Source: HO2-45-11b sp964450915 | GTDB taxonomy: Bacteria > Patescibacteriota > Andersenbacteria > UBA10190 | Assembly (NCBI GenBank): GCA_964450915.1 | Contig: CAYVFG010000007.1 | Location: 1 to 39,562, forward strand | DNA length: 39,562 nt | Reading direction: 5' to 3' | In this document: positions 16,323 to 23,418 of the stretch, in pieces | Numbering within the stretch: position 1 is the stretch's first letter | Layout: the number at the start of each line of letters is the position of its first letter | The notes under the pieces: generated by a model | Databases searched by the model: none | What the model was told of the DNA's origin: nothing | The model's input: the letters and a program-made list of their open reading frames with translations, nothing else | Program-made: the position numbers and the translations under genes

Positions 16323-17228
16323 CTAGAGAAATATTTTTTTTGGGGTGATGAAAAGGGTGTCAGGCTGCCTAATTCCGATGCCGAAGACTTTATTTTCAGA
16401 ATTTTTTAACGCTACTGGAGTATTCTTGGGAGTATCGTGGGGTATTTCCACTTCCCTGCCATTTTTTAATTTTGCGACATTGGAATCTTCGAACGCTATT
16501 GATTGTAAGTGTTCCGTTAATTGTTCGAGCGGAATAAGAACACTATCTATGTTCAATGCAATGTCTTGAATAGTATGCGCGTTTTGAATCTGAAAATTTC
16601 CAATTGCCGTGCGTTCAAGCTGGGAGCAGTATCCGCCAGTGCCAAGCATAGCTCCAATGTCTCGCGCAATTGCTCGTATGTATGTTCCTGTGCCGCACGT
16701 TACGGTAATTGTGATTGTGGGATAAGAGTAATGTTCCAAAGTAATATCGTGAATAATTATATTTCTTGGCTTTTGCTCAACTATCTCCCCTTTTCTAGCC
16801 AGCTTGTACATTCTTTTGCCGCCAATCTGAATTGCGGAATATATAGGCGGAATTTGAGTTGTTTGCTGTTTGATGTTGTCGAGTGCGGCGAGTATTTGCT
16901 TAGGAGATGGTATGAGTGTCTCTTTGTTTTTATCTAATCGAGGCAGAAATTCACCTGTCGCGTCGTCCGTATCCGTATTTGCCCCCAGCGTAATTTCTGC
17001 TCGGTAGGTTTTCGGCAATAAATGCAGCTCGTCTTGCAAGCGTACGGCCCCATCAACAAGGACAAGCAATACTCCCGTTGCAAACGGGTCGAGTGTCCCG
17101 CTATGGCCAATCTTTATGCCACGGAGCTGGGGCATTTTTCGAAGTTGATAAATAACGTCATGCGACGTTATTCCTGCCTGTTTATTAATGAGGAGTCCTC
17201 CTCGCCGTGGGGTTGTATTTATATCCAT
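16323..17228 (-). CDS. truB: tRNA pseudouridine(55) synthase TruB
   Basis: TruB makes pseudouridine 55 in the T-loop of tRNAs. This 301-residue protein has the N-terminal GGLLINKQAGITSHDV segment and the catalytic motif GHSGTLDPFATG with Asp47 as nucleophile. An RAEITLGANTDTDDATGE stretch and a C-terminal PUA-like tail complete the family layout. The ATG at 17228 is chosen; a start 12 codons upstream would run through the divergent gmd start and adds non-conserved residues. The gap to gmd is only 20 bases, so both genes must use promoters that are very close to, or overlap, their start codons. Confidence 0.95.
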   Translation of the reverse strand: MDINTTPRRGGLLINKQAGITSHDVIYQLRKMPQLRGIKIGHSGTLDPFATGVLLVLVDGAVRLQDELHLLPKTYRAEITLGANTDTDDATGEFLPRLDKNKETLIPSPKQILAALDNIKQQTTQIPPIYSAIQIGGKRMYKLARKGEIVEQKPRNIIIHDITLEHYSYPTITITVTCGTGTYIRAIARDIGAMLGTGGYCSQLERTAIGNFQIQNAHTIQDIALNIDSVLIPLEQLTEHLQSIAFEDSNVAKLKNGREVEIPHDTPKNTPVALKNSENKVFGIGIRQPDTLFITPKKIFL

Positions 17229-17236
17229 ATGTTCTG

Positions 17237-17242
17237 TAGTAT
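17237..17242 (+). promoter_or_regulatory. Putative -10 box (TAGTAT) for gmd
   Basis: TAGTAT lies 6 bases before the gmd ATG inside the 20-base divergent gap. On the opposite strand AATACT (17243-17238) lies 9 bases before the truB ATG, so the two putative -10 boxes would overlap. Confidence 0.35.
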
Positions 17243-17248
17243 TGTTGT

Positions 17249-18217
17249 ATGTCAAAAACAGCATTAATAACAGGGGTTACCGGACAAGACGGTTCGTATC
17301 TTGCGGAGCTATTATTAGAAAAAGGATACAAGGTGTACGGATTGGTGCAGCGAAGCGCTAATTACCAGTTTGAGAATATCGAGCATATTTTAAAAGATAT
17401 TCAGTTGATTACTGGTGATTTGGAAGATTCATCTTCACTCATGCGTGCTGTTCAGCAATCTATGCCTGATGAAGTGTATAACTTGGCTGCGCAATCGTTT
17501 GTAAAAGCCAGCTGGGATATTCCGGAATTAACGGGCAGTGCAACGGGGGTTGGCGTTACGCGCATGCTTGAAGCAATTCGAATTATTAAGCCGGATGCTC
17601 GTTTTTACCAAGCAAGCAGCAGTGAGATGTTCGGAAAGGTTATGGAGGTTCCTCAAAAAGAAACGACCCCTCTTTACCCAAGAAGTCCGTATGGTGTTGC
17701 GAAAGTATATGGTCATTATGCAACGATTAATTATCGAGAGAGTTTTAACTTGTTTGCATGTTCTGGAATGCTGTTTAATCACGAGTCTCCGCGTAGGGGC
17801 CGGGAATTCGTAACGCGGAAAATTGCGAATGGCGTTGCTCGGATTAAAGCAGGGCTTGATTCCAAGCTTATAATGGGAAACGTTGATGCAAAGCGCGATT
17901 GGGGTTTTGCCGGAGACTACGTACGGGCAATGTGGCTTATGTTGCAGCAAGATACTGCCCAAGACTTCGTTATCGGAACCGGAGAGACGCATTCCGTGGA
18001 AGAGTTTTTGGATCTAGCGTTTAAGCACGTTGGGCTTAACTGGAAGGATTATGTTGAACAAGCTGAAGAATTTATGCGGCCAGCGGAAGTGGACCTTCTT
18101 ATTGCCGATCCTTCAAAAGCAAAAAGCGTCCTGGGGTGGGAACCGAGTGTTTCTTTCCCTGAATTGGTATCAATGATGGTTGAGTCTGAGTTGAAGTTGG
18201 TAGGAGAAGCTAAATAA
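17249..18217 (+). CDS. gmd: GDP-mannose 4,6-dehydratase
   Basis: Gmd converts GDP-D-mannose to GDP-4-keto-6-deoxy-D-mannose, the precursor of GDP-rhamnose, GDP-fucose and related sugars. This 322-residue extended SDR has the NADP-binding motif GVTGQDGSYL near the N-terminus, the SSSEMFG segment with the catalytic acid, and the YGVAK catalytic Tyr-Lys pair. The Gmd-specific NHESPRRGREFVTRKI and AKRDWGFAGDYV motifs are also present. It is followed 15 bases later by a reductase-like gene, a classic pair for GDP-deoxyhexose synthesis. It starts a plus-strand unit divergent from truB. Confidence 0.95.
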   Translation: MSKTALITGVTGQDGSYLAELLLEKGYKVYGLVQRSANYQFENIEHILKDIQLITGDLEDSSSLMRAVQQSMPDEVYNLAAQSFVKASWDIPELTGSATGVGVTRMLEAIRIIKPDARFYQASSSEMFGKVMEVPQKETTPLYPRSPYGVAKVYGHYATINYRESFNLFACSGMLFNHESPRRGREFVTRKIANGVARIKAGLDSKLIMGNVDAKRDWGFAGDYVRAMWLMLQQDTAQDFVIGTGETHSVEEFLDLAFKHVGLNWKDYVEQAEEFMRPAEVDLLIADPSKAKSVLGWEPSVSFPELVSMMVESELKLVGEAK

Positions 18218-18232
18218 TTAGGAATTACGCCT

Positions 18233-19171
18233 ATGCAATCATCCTCTGTTCTCATTACGGGCGCTGGAGGGTTTGTTGGCGGATATCTTATTTCCGAGTT
18301 GCAGAATCATTGGGCTGGGGTCAGGATTATTGCCCTGGATACGAATATCGATTCTTTGCCCGATGCTGTTACGAAATACGTAAGCGACATATCAAAACCG
18401 GAAACGTATGTTGATATTTTAAAATCCGAAATGCCCGATTGGGTTATTCATTTAGCCGCAGTAAGCTCCGTGGGATTTGCAATTGATCACCCAGAAATTA
18501 CGCGAACAGTAAATGTGATCGGAACGGAGACGCTGATGCGTCATGTCCGGGAAATTTGCCCACATGCAAAAGTTCTTGTTGTAAGCAGTGCTGATATATA
18601 TGGCCATGGCGACAGTGCGCCTATTGCGGAAAAAGTATTAGCAGATTGCCACCCTACTAATCCCTATGCACAAAGCAAATTAGAGATGGAGCATATTATA
18701 GAGAAGGATTATTTGGATATATGCATTCGAGTACGGCCATTTCCCCATATTGGGCCAAATCAAAAGAGAGGGTTTGTCACTGCGGACTTTGCTTCTCAAG
18801 TTGCTGCAATAGAACATAGTAAGCAAGATCCCGTATTGTCCGTAGGTAATCTTACGGCGATCCGAGATTTTACGGATGTTCGAGATGTTGTTCGTGCGTA
18901 CCGCCTGCTTATGGAGCAGGGGGAAGTCGGGCAGGTTTATAATATTGCTAGCGGCAAGGGTACGTCTATCCAAGTAATTTTGGACAGCTTGTTAGCGCAA
19001 AGTAGCGTTAAGGTCGTAGTGCATCAGGATCCTTTGAAAATGCGGCCGTCCGACAATCCAATTATGATCGGGGATGCGTCCAGGCTTGTGGAAAAAACGG
19101 GGTGGAGCCCAGCAATATCGCTTAAGCAATCGTTGGAAGATATTCTGGCTTATTGGCGGAACAGTATATAA
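18233..19171 (+). CDS. rmd: GDP-4-keto-6-deoxy-D-mannose reductase-like NAD-dependent epimerase/dehydratase
   Basis: This 312-residue extended SDR most resembles Rmd, which reduces the Gmd product to GDP-D-rhamnose. It has the Rossmann motif GAGGFVGGYL near the N-terminus, HLAAVSSV, a serine in SSADIYG, and the catalytic NPYAQSK motif. RPFPHIGPNQ and GFVTADFASQ are close to Rmd signatures. The pairing with gmd 15 bases upstream supports this role. A GDP-fucose synthase or another 4-ketohexose reductase is the main alternative. Its final 22 bases overlap the end of the convergent membrane-protein gene. Confidence 0.8.
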   Translation: MQSSSVLITGAGGFVGGYLISELQNHWAGVRIIALDTNIDSLPDAVTKYVSDISKPETYVDILKSEMPDWVIHLAAVSSVGFAIDHPEITRTVNVIGTETLMRHVREICPHAKVLVVSSADIYGHGDSAPIAEKVLADCHPTNPYAQSKLEMEHIIEKDYLDICIRVRPFPHIGPNQKRGFVTADFASQVAAIEHSKQDPVLSVGNLTAIRDFTDVRDVVRAYRLLMEQGEVGQVYNIASGKGTSIQVILDSLLAQSSVKVVVHQDPLKMRPSDNPIMIGDASRLVEKTGWSPAISLKQSLEDILAYWRNSI

Positions 19172-21012
19172 GGGCCGTACTCTGCTGTTTTTATCCAGCT
19201 TGGCTGGATAGCCAGATTGGGAAACGATGATAACTCCTGGGGGCCCACTACGATAAATTTCGGTATTTCATTGTTGATTGTAGAGGATGTTCCTGCGTAG
19301 AACGCCTTTACCTCAGCTTCCCTTGTCCATGGCAATACTCCATGGCTCCATACGTGCGCAGGATATCCGAGGTAAAGGAGGCGGCCTGCTAACACCACCG
19401 AAGAATTATGCACTGATGCGGTAGCCACAGGATCTGTTACTGGAACGAATTGCTGAACATACTGAGCGAATATGATAGCCTTGGCGTCCCATTCTTGCCA
19501 TGTTGTTGCGGTGGGAAGGGAAAGTTTCCATATATCGAGTGCTCCTGAAAAGATTTGAACAAAAAGAATAATAACGATGATTGGCCGGATCAGGTGCCGT
19601 GCGTGAGATTGCCACAGATGAACGCACGCCCATGCAGTAATCGGTAATGCGAATAAATACCAAAACACCAGAATTTTAAAGTTATCCCAAGCCCATGGGG
19701 CAAATAGGAACAGATTGGCCAGACAGAATAAGAATGTGCCCGCGAACGCTAACGCGCGCACCGGTTGAGGGCATTTTTTGATGAATAATGCCATGATGCT
19801 TAGTGGAATAATTACTCCGGTATTTTGAGCCCAGAATACAAAGAAGTTGATATTCCCCTTCATCCATCCTGGTTCAAACCTGAAAAATGATCCGGAACCG
19901 GCGCTGCCGTGCGTGTAAAATAACAGTTCTGGAATGCCTAATAAAAATGCGGGGATAAAAAATCGCAGCCAGTATCGTTTATTCGGATTCGTGATGATAA
20001 GCGCGCCAATACCTGCTGCGAGCGCGATGCACGCATGTGCATGAAATAGCGGGAGCATCCCGGATAAGAGCCCCGCAACGATTGGTGAATATTTTTTCTT
20101 GATTACAGTCGGAGACAGAAGAATGAGGACGGCTAGCGCAATGGGCAGGCCGAATAGCATGGCGCGTTGCGGAAGCAACAGCGAGGTTACTGGATTAAGA
20201 AAGTCGTATCCTTCAATGTCTCCCCCAACCCCGGAATAGTCCCTATTGGGGAGATGGGTAAAAAACTGTACGAGCGACGTGCTGCTCTGGCTGATGTCCG
20301 CGACAATTCGTGTCCATCCAAATGTAGCTCCCCCGAATAAAAACAGCAGCATGACAAGTATTCCCGCTCCGCGAGATGCGCCGTATACTTTTCCGAATTG
20401 ATAGAGCAGCACGATGATGATCGGCAAGAGGATAATCGCCGGCACATCTACGCTTGCGGAAAGGGAAGATCCCATGATTATCATTGCGGAGCTCATGGCG
20501 TTTGATAGGAACGGGTATGTGAGGTTTGTCCCGGCGAAAATAGGATCTTGCAGGGGCAATGTTTTGGTTTGTGCTAACTGCGTAATGAGCGCGGTGTGCC
20601 AACCAATGTCGCCGTATGCATTTATGATTCCCGTATATAGTCCATCGGTGCGCTGAATGAGCAGTTTTGACCCTATGATTGAAAATAGGATAAGACCTAG
20701 TATGAATATAAGAAGAGCAGTTTTATCTAGTGTTGTGGAATGCGTTCTATTTCTTTTCCAGAAATGAGCAAAAAGACCTACGGATAAGAATAATCCAATC
20801 ATGAGCCATAGTACCCATGCGTATATCGGCATGATGTGCGCAACGTAATACAGTAGTGTTCCGAATGCAGAAATGCCCAGTATCGCCCCTATCGATAGTT
20901 GCAATGTTTTTTCTTGGACAATATTCATGCGTATAACTATTGCGATGCCCATCCATGCGGGCACAACGAGCGCGATGATGGCTGCAAGCCATTCGTAGAG
21001 TATACTTATCAT
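19150..21012 (-). CDS. Large polytopic membrane protein, GT-C glycosyltransferase-like
   Basis: This 620-residue protein has about a dozen or more hydrophobic helices and a soluble C-terminal tail of roughly 120 residues. A large loop between early helices contains TDGLYTGIINAYGDIGWH. The overall plan (first long extracytoplasmic loop with acidic residues, many helices, C-terminal globular part) resembles GT-C enzymes, which use polyprenyl-phosphate sugars outside the membrane. The match is to architecture, not to a specific motif. Its position among sugar-nucleotide genes supports a role in surface glycan assembly. The ATG at 21012 abuts the start codon of the divergent nuclease gene (CATATG), and a minus-strand TATACT box lies 6 bases upstream, inside that neighbour. 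Confidence 0.65.
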   Translation of the reverse strand: MISILYEWLAAIIALVVPAWMGIAIVIRMNIVQEKTLQLSIGAILGISAFGTLLYYVAHIMPIYAWVLWLMIGLFLSVGLFAHFWKRNRTHSTTLDKTALLIFILGLILFSIIGSKLLIQRTDGLYTGIINAYGDIGWHTALITQLAQTKTLPLQDPIFAGTNLTYPFLSNAMSSAMIIMGSSLSASVDVPAIILLPIIIVLLYQFGKVYGASRGAGILVMLLFLFGGATFGWTRIVADISQSSTSLVQFFTHLPNRDYSGVGGDIEGYDFLNPVTSLLLPQRAMLFGLPIALAVLILLSPTVIKKKYSPIVAGLLSGMLPLFHAHACIALAAGIGALIITNPNKRYWLRFFIPAFLLGIPELLFYTHGSAGSGSFFRFEPGWMKGNINFFVFWAQNTGVIIPLSIMALFIKKCPQPVRALAFAGTFLFCLANLFLFAPWAWDNFKILVFWYLFALPITAWACVHLWQSHARHLIRPIIVIILFVQIFSGALDIWKLSLPTATTWQEWDAKAIIFAQYVQQFVPVTDPVATASVHNSSVVLAGRLLYLGYPAHVWSHGVLPWTREAEVKAFYAGTSSTINNEIPKFIVVGPQELSSFPNLAIQPSWIKTAEYGPYILFRQ

Positions 21013-21024
21013 ATGGCTAGTATA
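21001..21024. promoter_or_regulatory. Interpenetrating divergent leaderless promoters around CATATG
   Basis: TATACT at 21001-21006 lies 6 bases before the plus-strand ATG (21013). Its mirror image AGTATA at 21019-21024 gives a minus-strand TATACT 6 bases before the minus-strand ATG (21012). The two start codons touch, so each -10 box sits inside the other gene's first codons. No room remains for 5' leaders or Shine-Dalgarno sites on either mRNA. Confidence 0.7.
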
Positions 21025-22422
21025 ACCTTCTTTGGCGGAGCGGGAAGTGTTACCGGCAGTAAGCACTTGTTTGAGGTTGCCGGAAAAAGAATTCTATTTG
21101 ATTGCGGAACGTTTCAAGGGTTACCCGATGTACGGGAGAGGAATAGATCATTTCCCTTTCCTCCAGACTCAATAGGCGCGGTAATTCTTTCCCATGCGCA
21201 CTTGGATCATTGCGGAATGCTGCCCCTGTTGGTAAAGAGAGGGTTTGTGGGGAAAATATATTGTACGTCCGCAACAAAAGACGTAGCGTTGCGCATGCTT
21301 GAAGACATGGTAGGAATTGAGGCTCAGGATGCCGAATATCGCGCCTTGCATCACCTGGGTTCTCCTGATGATCGAGAACCGCTCGTTACGCTTGAAGATG
21401 TTGCCGCGCTGATGTCGCATTTTGAGCCCCTGCCCTACGCCCGCGACGATGATGGTGTGTGGCATGAAATTATTGACGGAATTTTTATCAAGTTTTATGA
21501 CGCTGGGCATATTCTCGGTTCTGCTATTACTGTTTTGAAGTATGAAGAAAGCGGTGCGTCGCATTGCGTCGCGTATACGGGCGATATAGGCCCTAAGGGG
21601 GTGCCTCTTCTCCACGATCCCGAGATTCCGAAAGAAGAAATAGAGCTATTGCTTATGGAAAGCACGTACGGGAACAGAGCTCATACCCCTCTTGAGCAGG
21701 CGAAGGTTGAATTGGCACAGGCTATTAAAAAAGTGTGCGATAGAAACGGGGTAATGGTTGTGCCTGCGTTTTCGCTCGGCCGAACACAAATGTTGGTCTA
21801 TATTATTCATAAGTTGGTAGATACCGGTGCAATTCCGCGATTTCCTATTTACGTAGACTCTCCTCTTGCGACCGACATTACGGAAGTGTATCGCGCTCAT
21901 GCCGATGTGTATGACGTTGAAACGCGCGCCGATTTTGCGCGGGAAGATGATCGTCCCCTTGGTTTTCGAAATCTTGAATATGTGCACACAGTCCAGGAGT
22001 CCAAGGCGCTCAATGGCAAAAAGGGGCCATTCATGGTCATCTCTGCATCCGGAATGATGACTGCCGGGCGCGTGGTCCATCATTTGCGCAATACTATTGG
22101 TAATCCGAATAACGCAGTGTTTATTACGGGATATCAGGCCCGGGGTACGACGGGGAGGATGATTTTATCCGGTGCAAAAAATATCGAGCTGCACGGGCAG
22201 TGGTTTCCCGTCCGTTCAGAACTGTTTTTGTTCAATGAATTTTCTGCCCATGCGGACCAGCCGCAATTAATTGATTTTGCAAAGCATATAAAGGGTTTGC
22301 AAAAAATCGCATTGGTGCACGGAGAAGAGCAAGAAGCAAAGACGCTCACTGAAAAGCTAAGCGAGGCGCTGCCCAGCGTCGCGACCACGTACCCTCACGA
22401 AGGAACTACTCTTTCCACCTAG
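21013..22422 (+). CDS. Beta-CASP metallo-beta-lactamase-fold RNA nuclease (CPSF73/Ysh1-like)
   Basis: This 469-residue protein joins a metallo-beta-lactamase fold with a beta-CASP insertion. It has the metal-binding SHAHLDHCG motif (60-68, HxHxDH at 61-66), DAGHILGS (163-170, His166), YTGDIG (188-193, Asp191), ESTYGNRAH, and a late FSAHADQ motif. This set is typical of RNA-processing nucleases related to CPSF73, archaeal aCPSF and the YciH-type bacterial group, and differs from longer RNase J. It probably degrades or processes RNA in the cytoplasm. A start 38 codons upstream is rejected because it lies inside the divergent gene; the ATG at 21013 has a -10 box 6 bases upstream. Its 3' end overlaps the convergent small membrane gene by 17 bases. 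Confidence 0.9.
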   Translation: MASITFFGGAGSVTGSKHLFEVAGKRILFDCGTFQGLPDVRERNRSFPFPPDSIGAVILSHAHLDHCGMLPLLVKRGFVGKIYCTSATKDVALRMLEDMVGIEAQDAEYRALHHLGSPDDREPLVTLEDVAALMSHFEPLPYARDDDGVWHEIIDGIFIKFYDAGHILGSAITVLKYEESGASHCVAYTGDIGPKGVPLLHDPEIPKEEIELLLMESTYGNRAHTPLEQAKVELAQAIKKVCDRNGVMVVPAFSLGRTQMLVYIIHKLVDTGAIPRFPIYVDSPLATDITEVYRAHADVYDVETRADFAREDDRPLGFRNLEYVHTVQESKALNGKKGPFMVISASGMMTAGRVVHHLRNTIGNPNNAVFITGYQARGTTGRMILSGAKNIELHGQWFPVRSELFLFNEFSAHADQPQLIDFAKHIKGLQKIALVHGEEQEAKTLTEKLSEALPSVATTYPHEGTTLST

Positions 22423-22636
22423 AGTTATCTGGATGCCATTGGCTGTTGTGCTGGCCGGCTTTTTGAATATTCTCGTTATGCTTGTCCATTCTCAATTGGT
22501 GGTCTTTTCCAACGTATTTATTGGCAAGCAGCACGCCTATGCAGAATCCTGGGCCAAATCCTACGACGAAATACAGTAATACGATTGCCGTATTTCGTAA
22601 TATGTCCGCAAGAGTTGTTAGAAATGGGGCATCCAT
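22406..22636 (-). CDS. Small one-helix membrane protein
   Basis: I do not recognise a family. The 76 residues contain one hydrophobic segment (about 14-38, glycine-rich: YFVVGFGPGFCIGVLLA) followed by a charged, His/Asn/Gln-rich tail with several Lys and Trp residues. A GAGG Shine-Dalgarno site (22644-22647) lies 7 bases before the ATG. The gene starts directly after the stop of a 37-residue membrane peptide gene, so the two form a small operon. It overlaps the end of the convergent nuclease gene by 17 bases. Confidence 0.65.
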   Translation of the reverse strand: MDAPFLTTLADILRNTAIVLLYFVVGFGPGFCIGVLLANKYVGKDHQLRMDKHNENIQKAGQHNSQWHPDNSRWKE

Positions 22637-22637
22637 A

Positions 22638-22751
22638 CTAGAACCTCACTTTCGATCCCCAAATAAGGATAGTAGTCATTAAATACCCAAGAGAGATGCC
22701 CAGTAAAAAGAATGCTCCCCATAGCAAGATATGATCAAGAATAAGTGTCAT
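22638..22751 (-). CDS. 37-residue membrane peptide
   Basis: This minus-strand frame begins MTLILDHILLWGAFFLLG and ends GSKVRF. It is almost entirely one long hydrophobic helix with a basic C-terminus, as in a single-pass membrane peptide. It ends in TAG one base before the ATG of the 76-residue membrane protein, and the Shine-Dalgarno site of that gene lies within its last codons. Such tight coupling argues that it is translated. The family is unknown. Composition alone could produce a short hydrophobic frame by chance. Confidence 0.5.
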   Translation of the reverse strand: MTLILDHILLWGAFFLLGISLGYLMTTILIWGSKVRF

Positions 22752-22776
22752 AGATATATGCAAATAGTGTACAGTA

Positions 22777-22782
22777 TATGAT
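22777..22782 (+). promoter_or_regulatory. Putative -10 box (TATGAT) for the cyclase-neuB unit
   Basis: TATGAT ends 6 bases before the ATG at 22789, without a Shine-Dalgarno site. An overlapping GATAAT (22780-22785) is an alternative. Confidence 0.45.
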
Positions 22783-22788
22783 AATTCT

Positions 22789-23409
22789 ATGCTGATTGAT
22801 ATTTCGCGGCCTCTCCACTCTGCTATGGCGATATATCCTGGAAATCCGGGCGTTGAGCTGCTGCAAATTCAACAAGCAGGCGCAGGCCAAAGCGGGCTTA
22901 CTGCTATTTCGCTTGGATCTCATACGGGTACTCATATCGATGCGCTCTCGCATATTAATGCTGCTGCTTCAGGAATAGAATCATTTGGCTTGGACCAATA
23001 TATAGGCGATTGCGAAGTTGTAGAAATTCCCTCGGATGTTTTAGTGATAACGTCTGCGCACGTACCTGATTCGGGAAGCAAGCGAATCATTTTTAAAACT
23101 GCTAATTCAAGCTTTCCTGTTGAAAAATTTCGGTCAGACTTTACGGCGCTTGATGAAAGCGCTGCGGAAAAAATTGCACAGCTTGGCATAGTATTAGTTG
23201 GCCTTGATGCTCTCTCTATTAAGAAAAAGGGCGTAAAAGATCGAGTGCATGAAATATTGCTGACCAATAATATAGTGATTCTCGAAGGGCTGTATCTGCC
23301 TGATGTCCGGCAAGGAGAATATCAGCTCATATGCTTGCCGTTATCTATAGCAGGTATAGACGGCGTTCCTGCTCGCGCGGTACTTGCTCCTCTTAATAAA
23401 CCCGCCTAG
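22789..23409 (+). CDS. Cyclase-family metal hydrolase (kynurenine formamidase-like)
   Basis: This 206-residue protein belongs to the putative cyclase family (PF04199), which includes the metal-dependent kynurenine formamidase KynB. The diagnostic motif HTGTHIDALSH lies at 45-55, with His45, His49 and Asp51 as expected metal ligands, and a late EGLYLPDV segment also fits. No other tryptophan-catabolism gene is nearby. It is followed 9 bases later by a NeuB fusion gene, so its substrate is more likely an amide or lactone linked to sugar-acid synthesis. That is inference. Confidence 0.82.
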   Translation: MLIDISRPLHSAMAIYPGNPGVELLQIQQAGAGQSGLTAISLGSHTGTHIDALSHINAAASGIESFGLDQYIGDCEVVEIPSDVLVITSAHVPDSGSKRIIFKTANSSFPVEKFRSDFTALDESAAEKIAQLGIVLVGLDALSIKKKGVKDRVHEILLTNNIVILEGLYLPDVRQGEYQLICLPLSIAGIDGVPARAVLAPLNKPA

Positions 23410-23418
23410 ACTGACCGT

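Noticed and set aside
20899..21012. Longer upstream start for the beta-CASP nuclease gene
   Set aside because: The added Cys/His-rich residues come from the antisense of the membrane-protein gene; the family start (ITFFGGAGSVTGS) begins right after the ATG at 21013.
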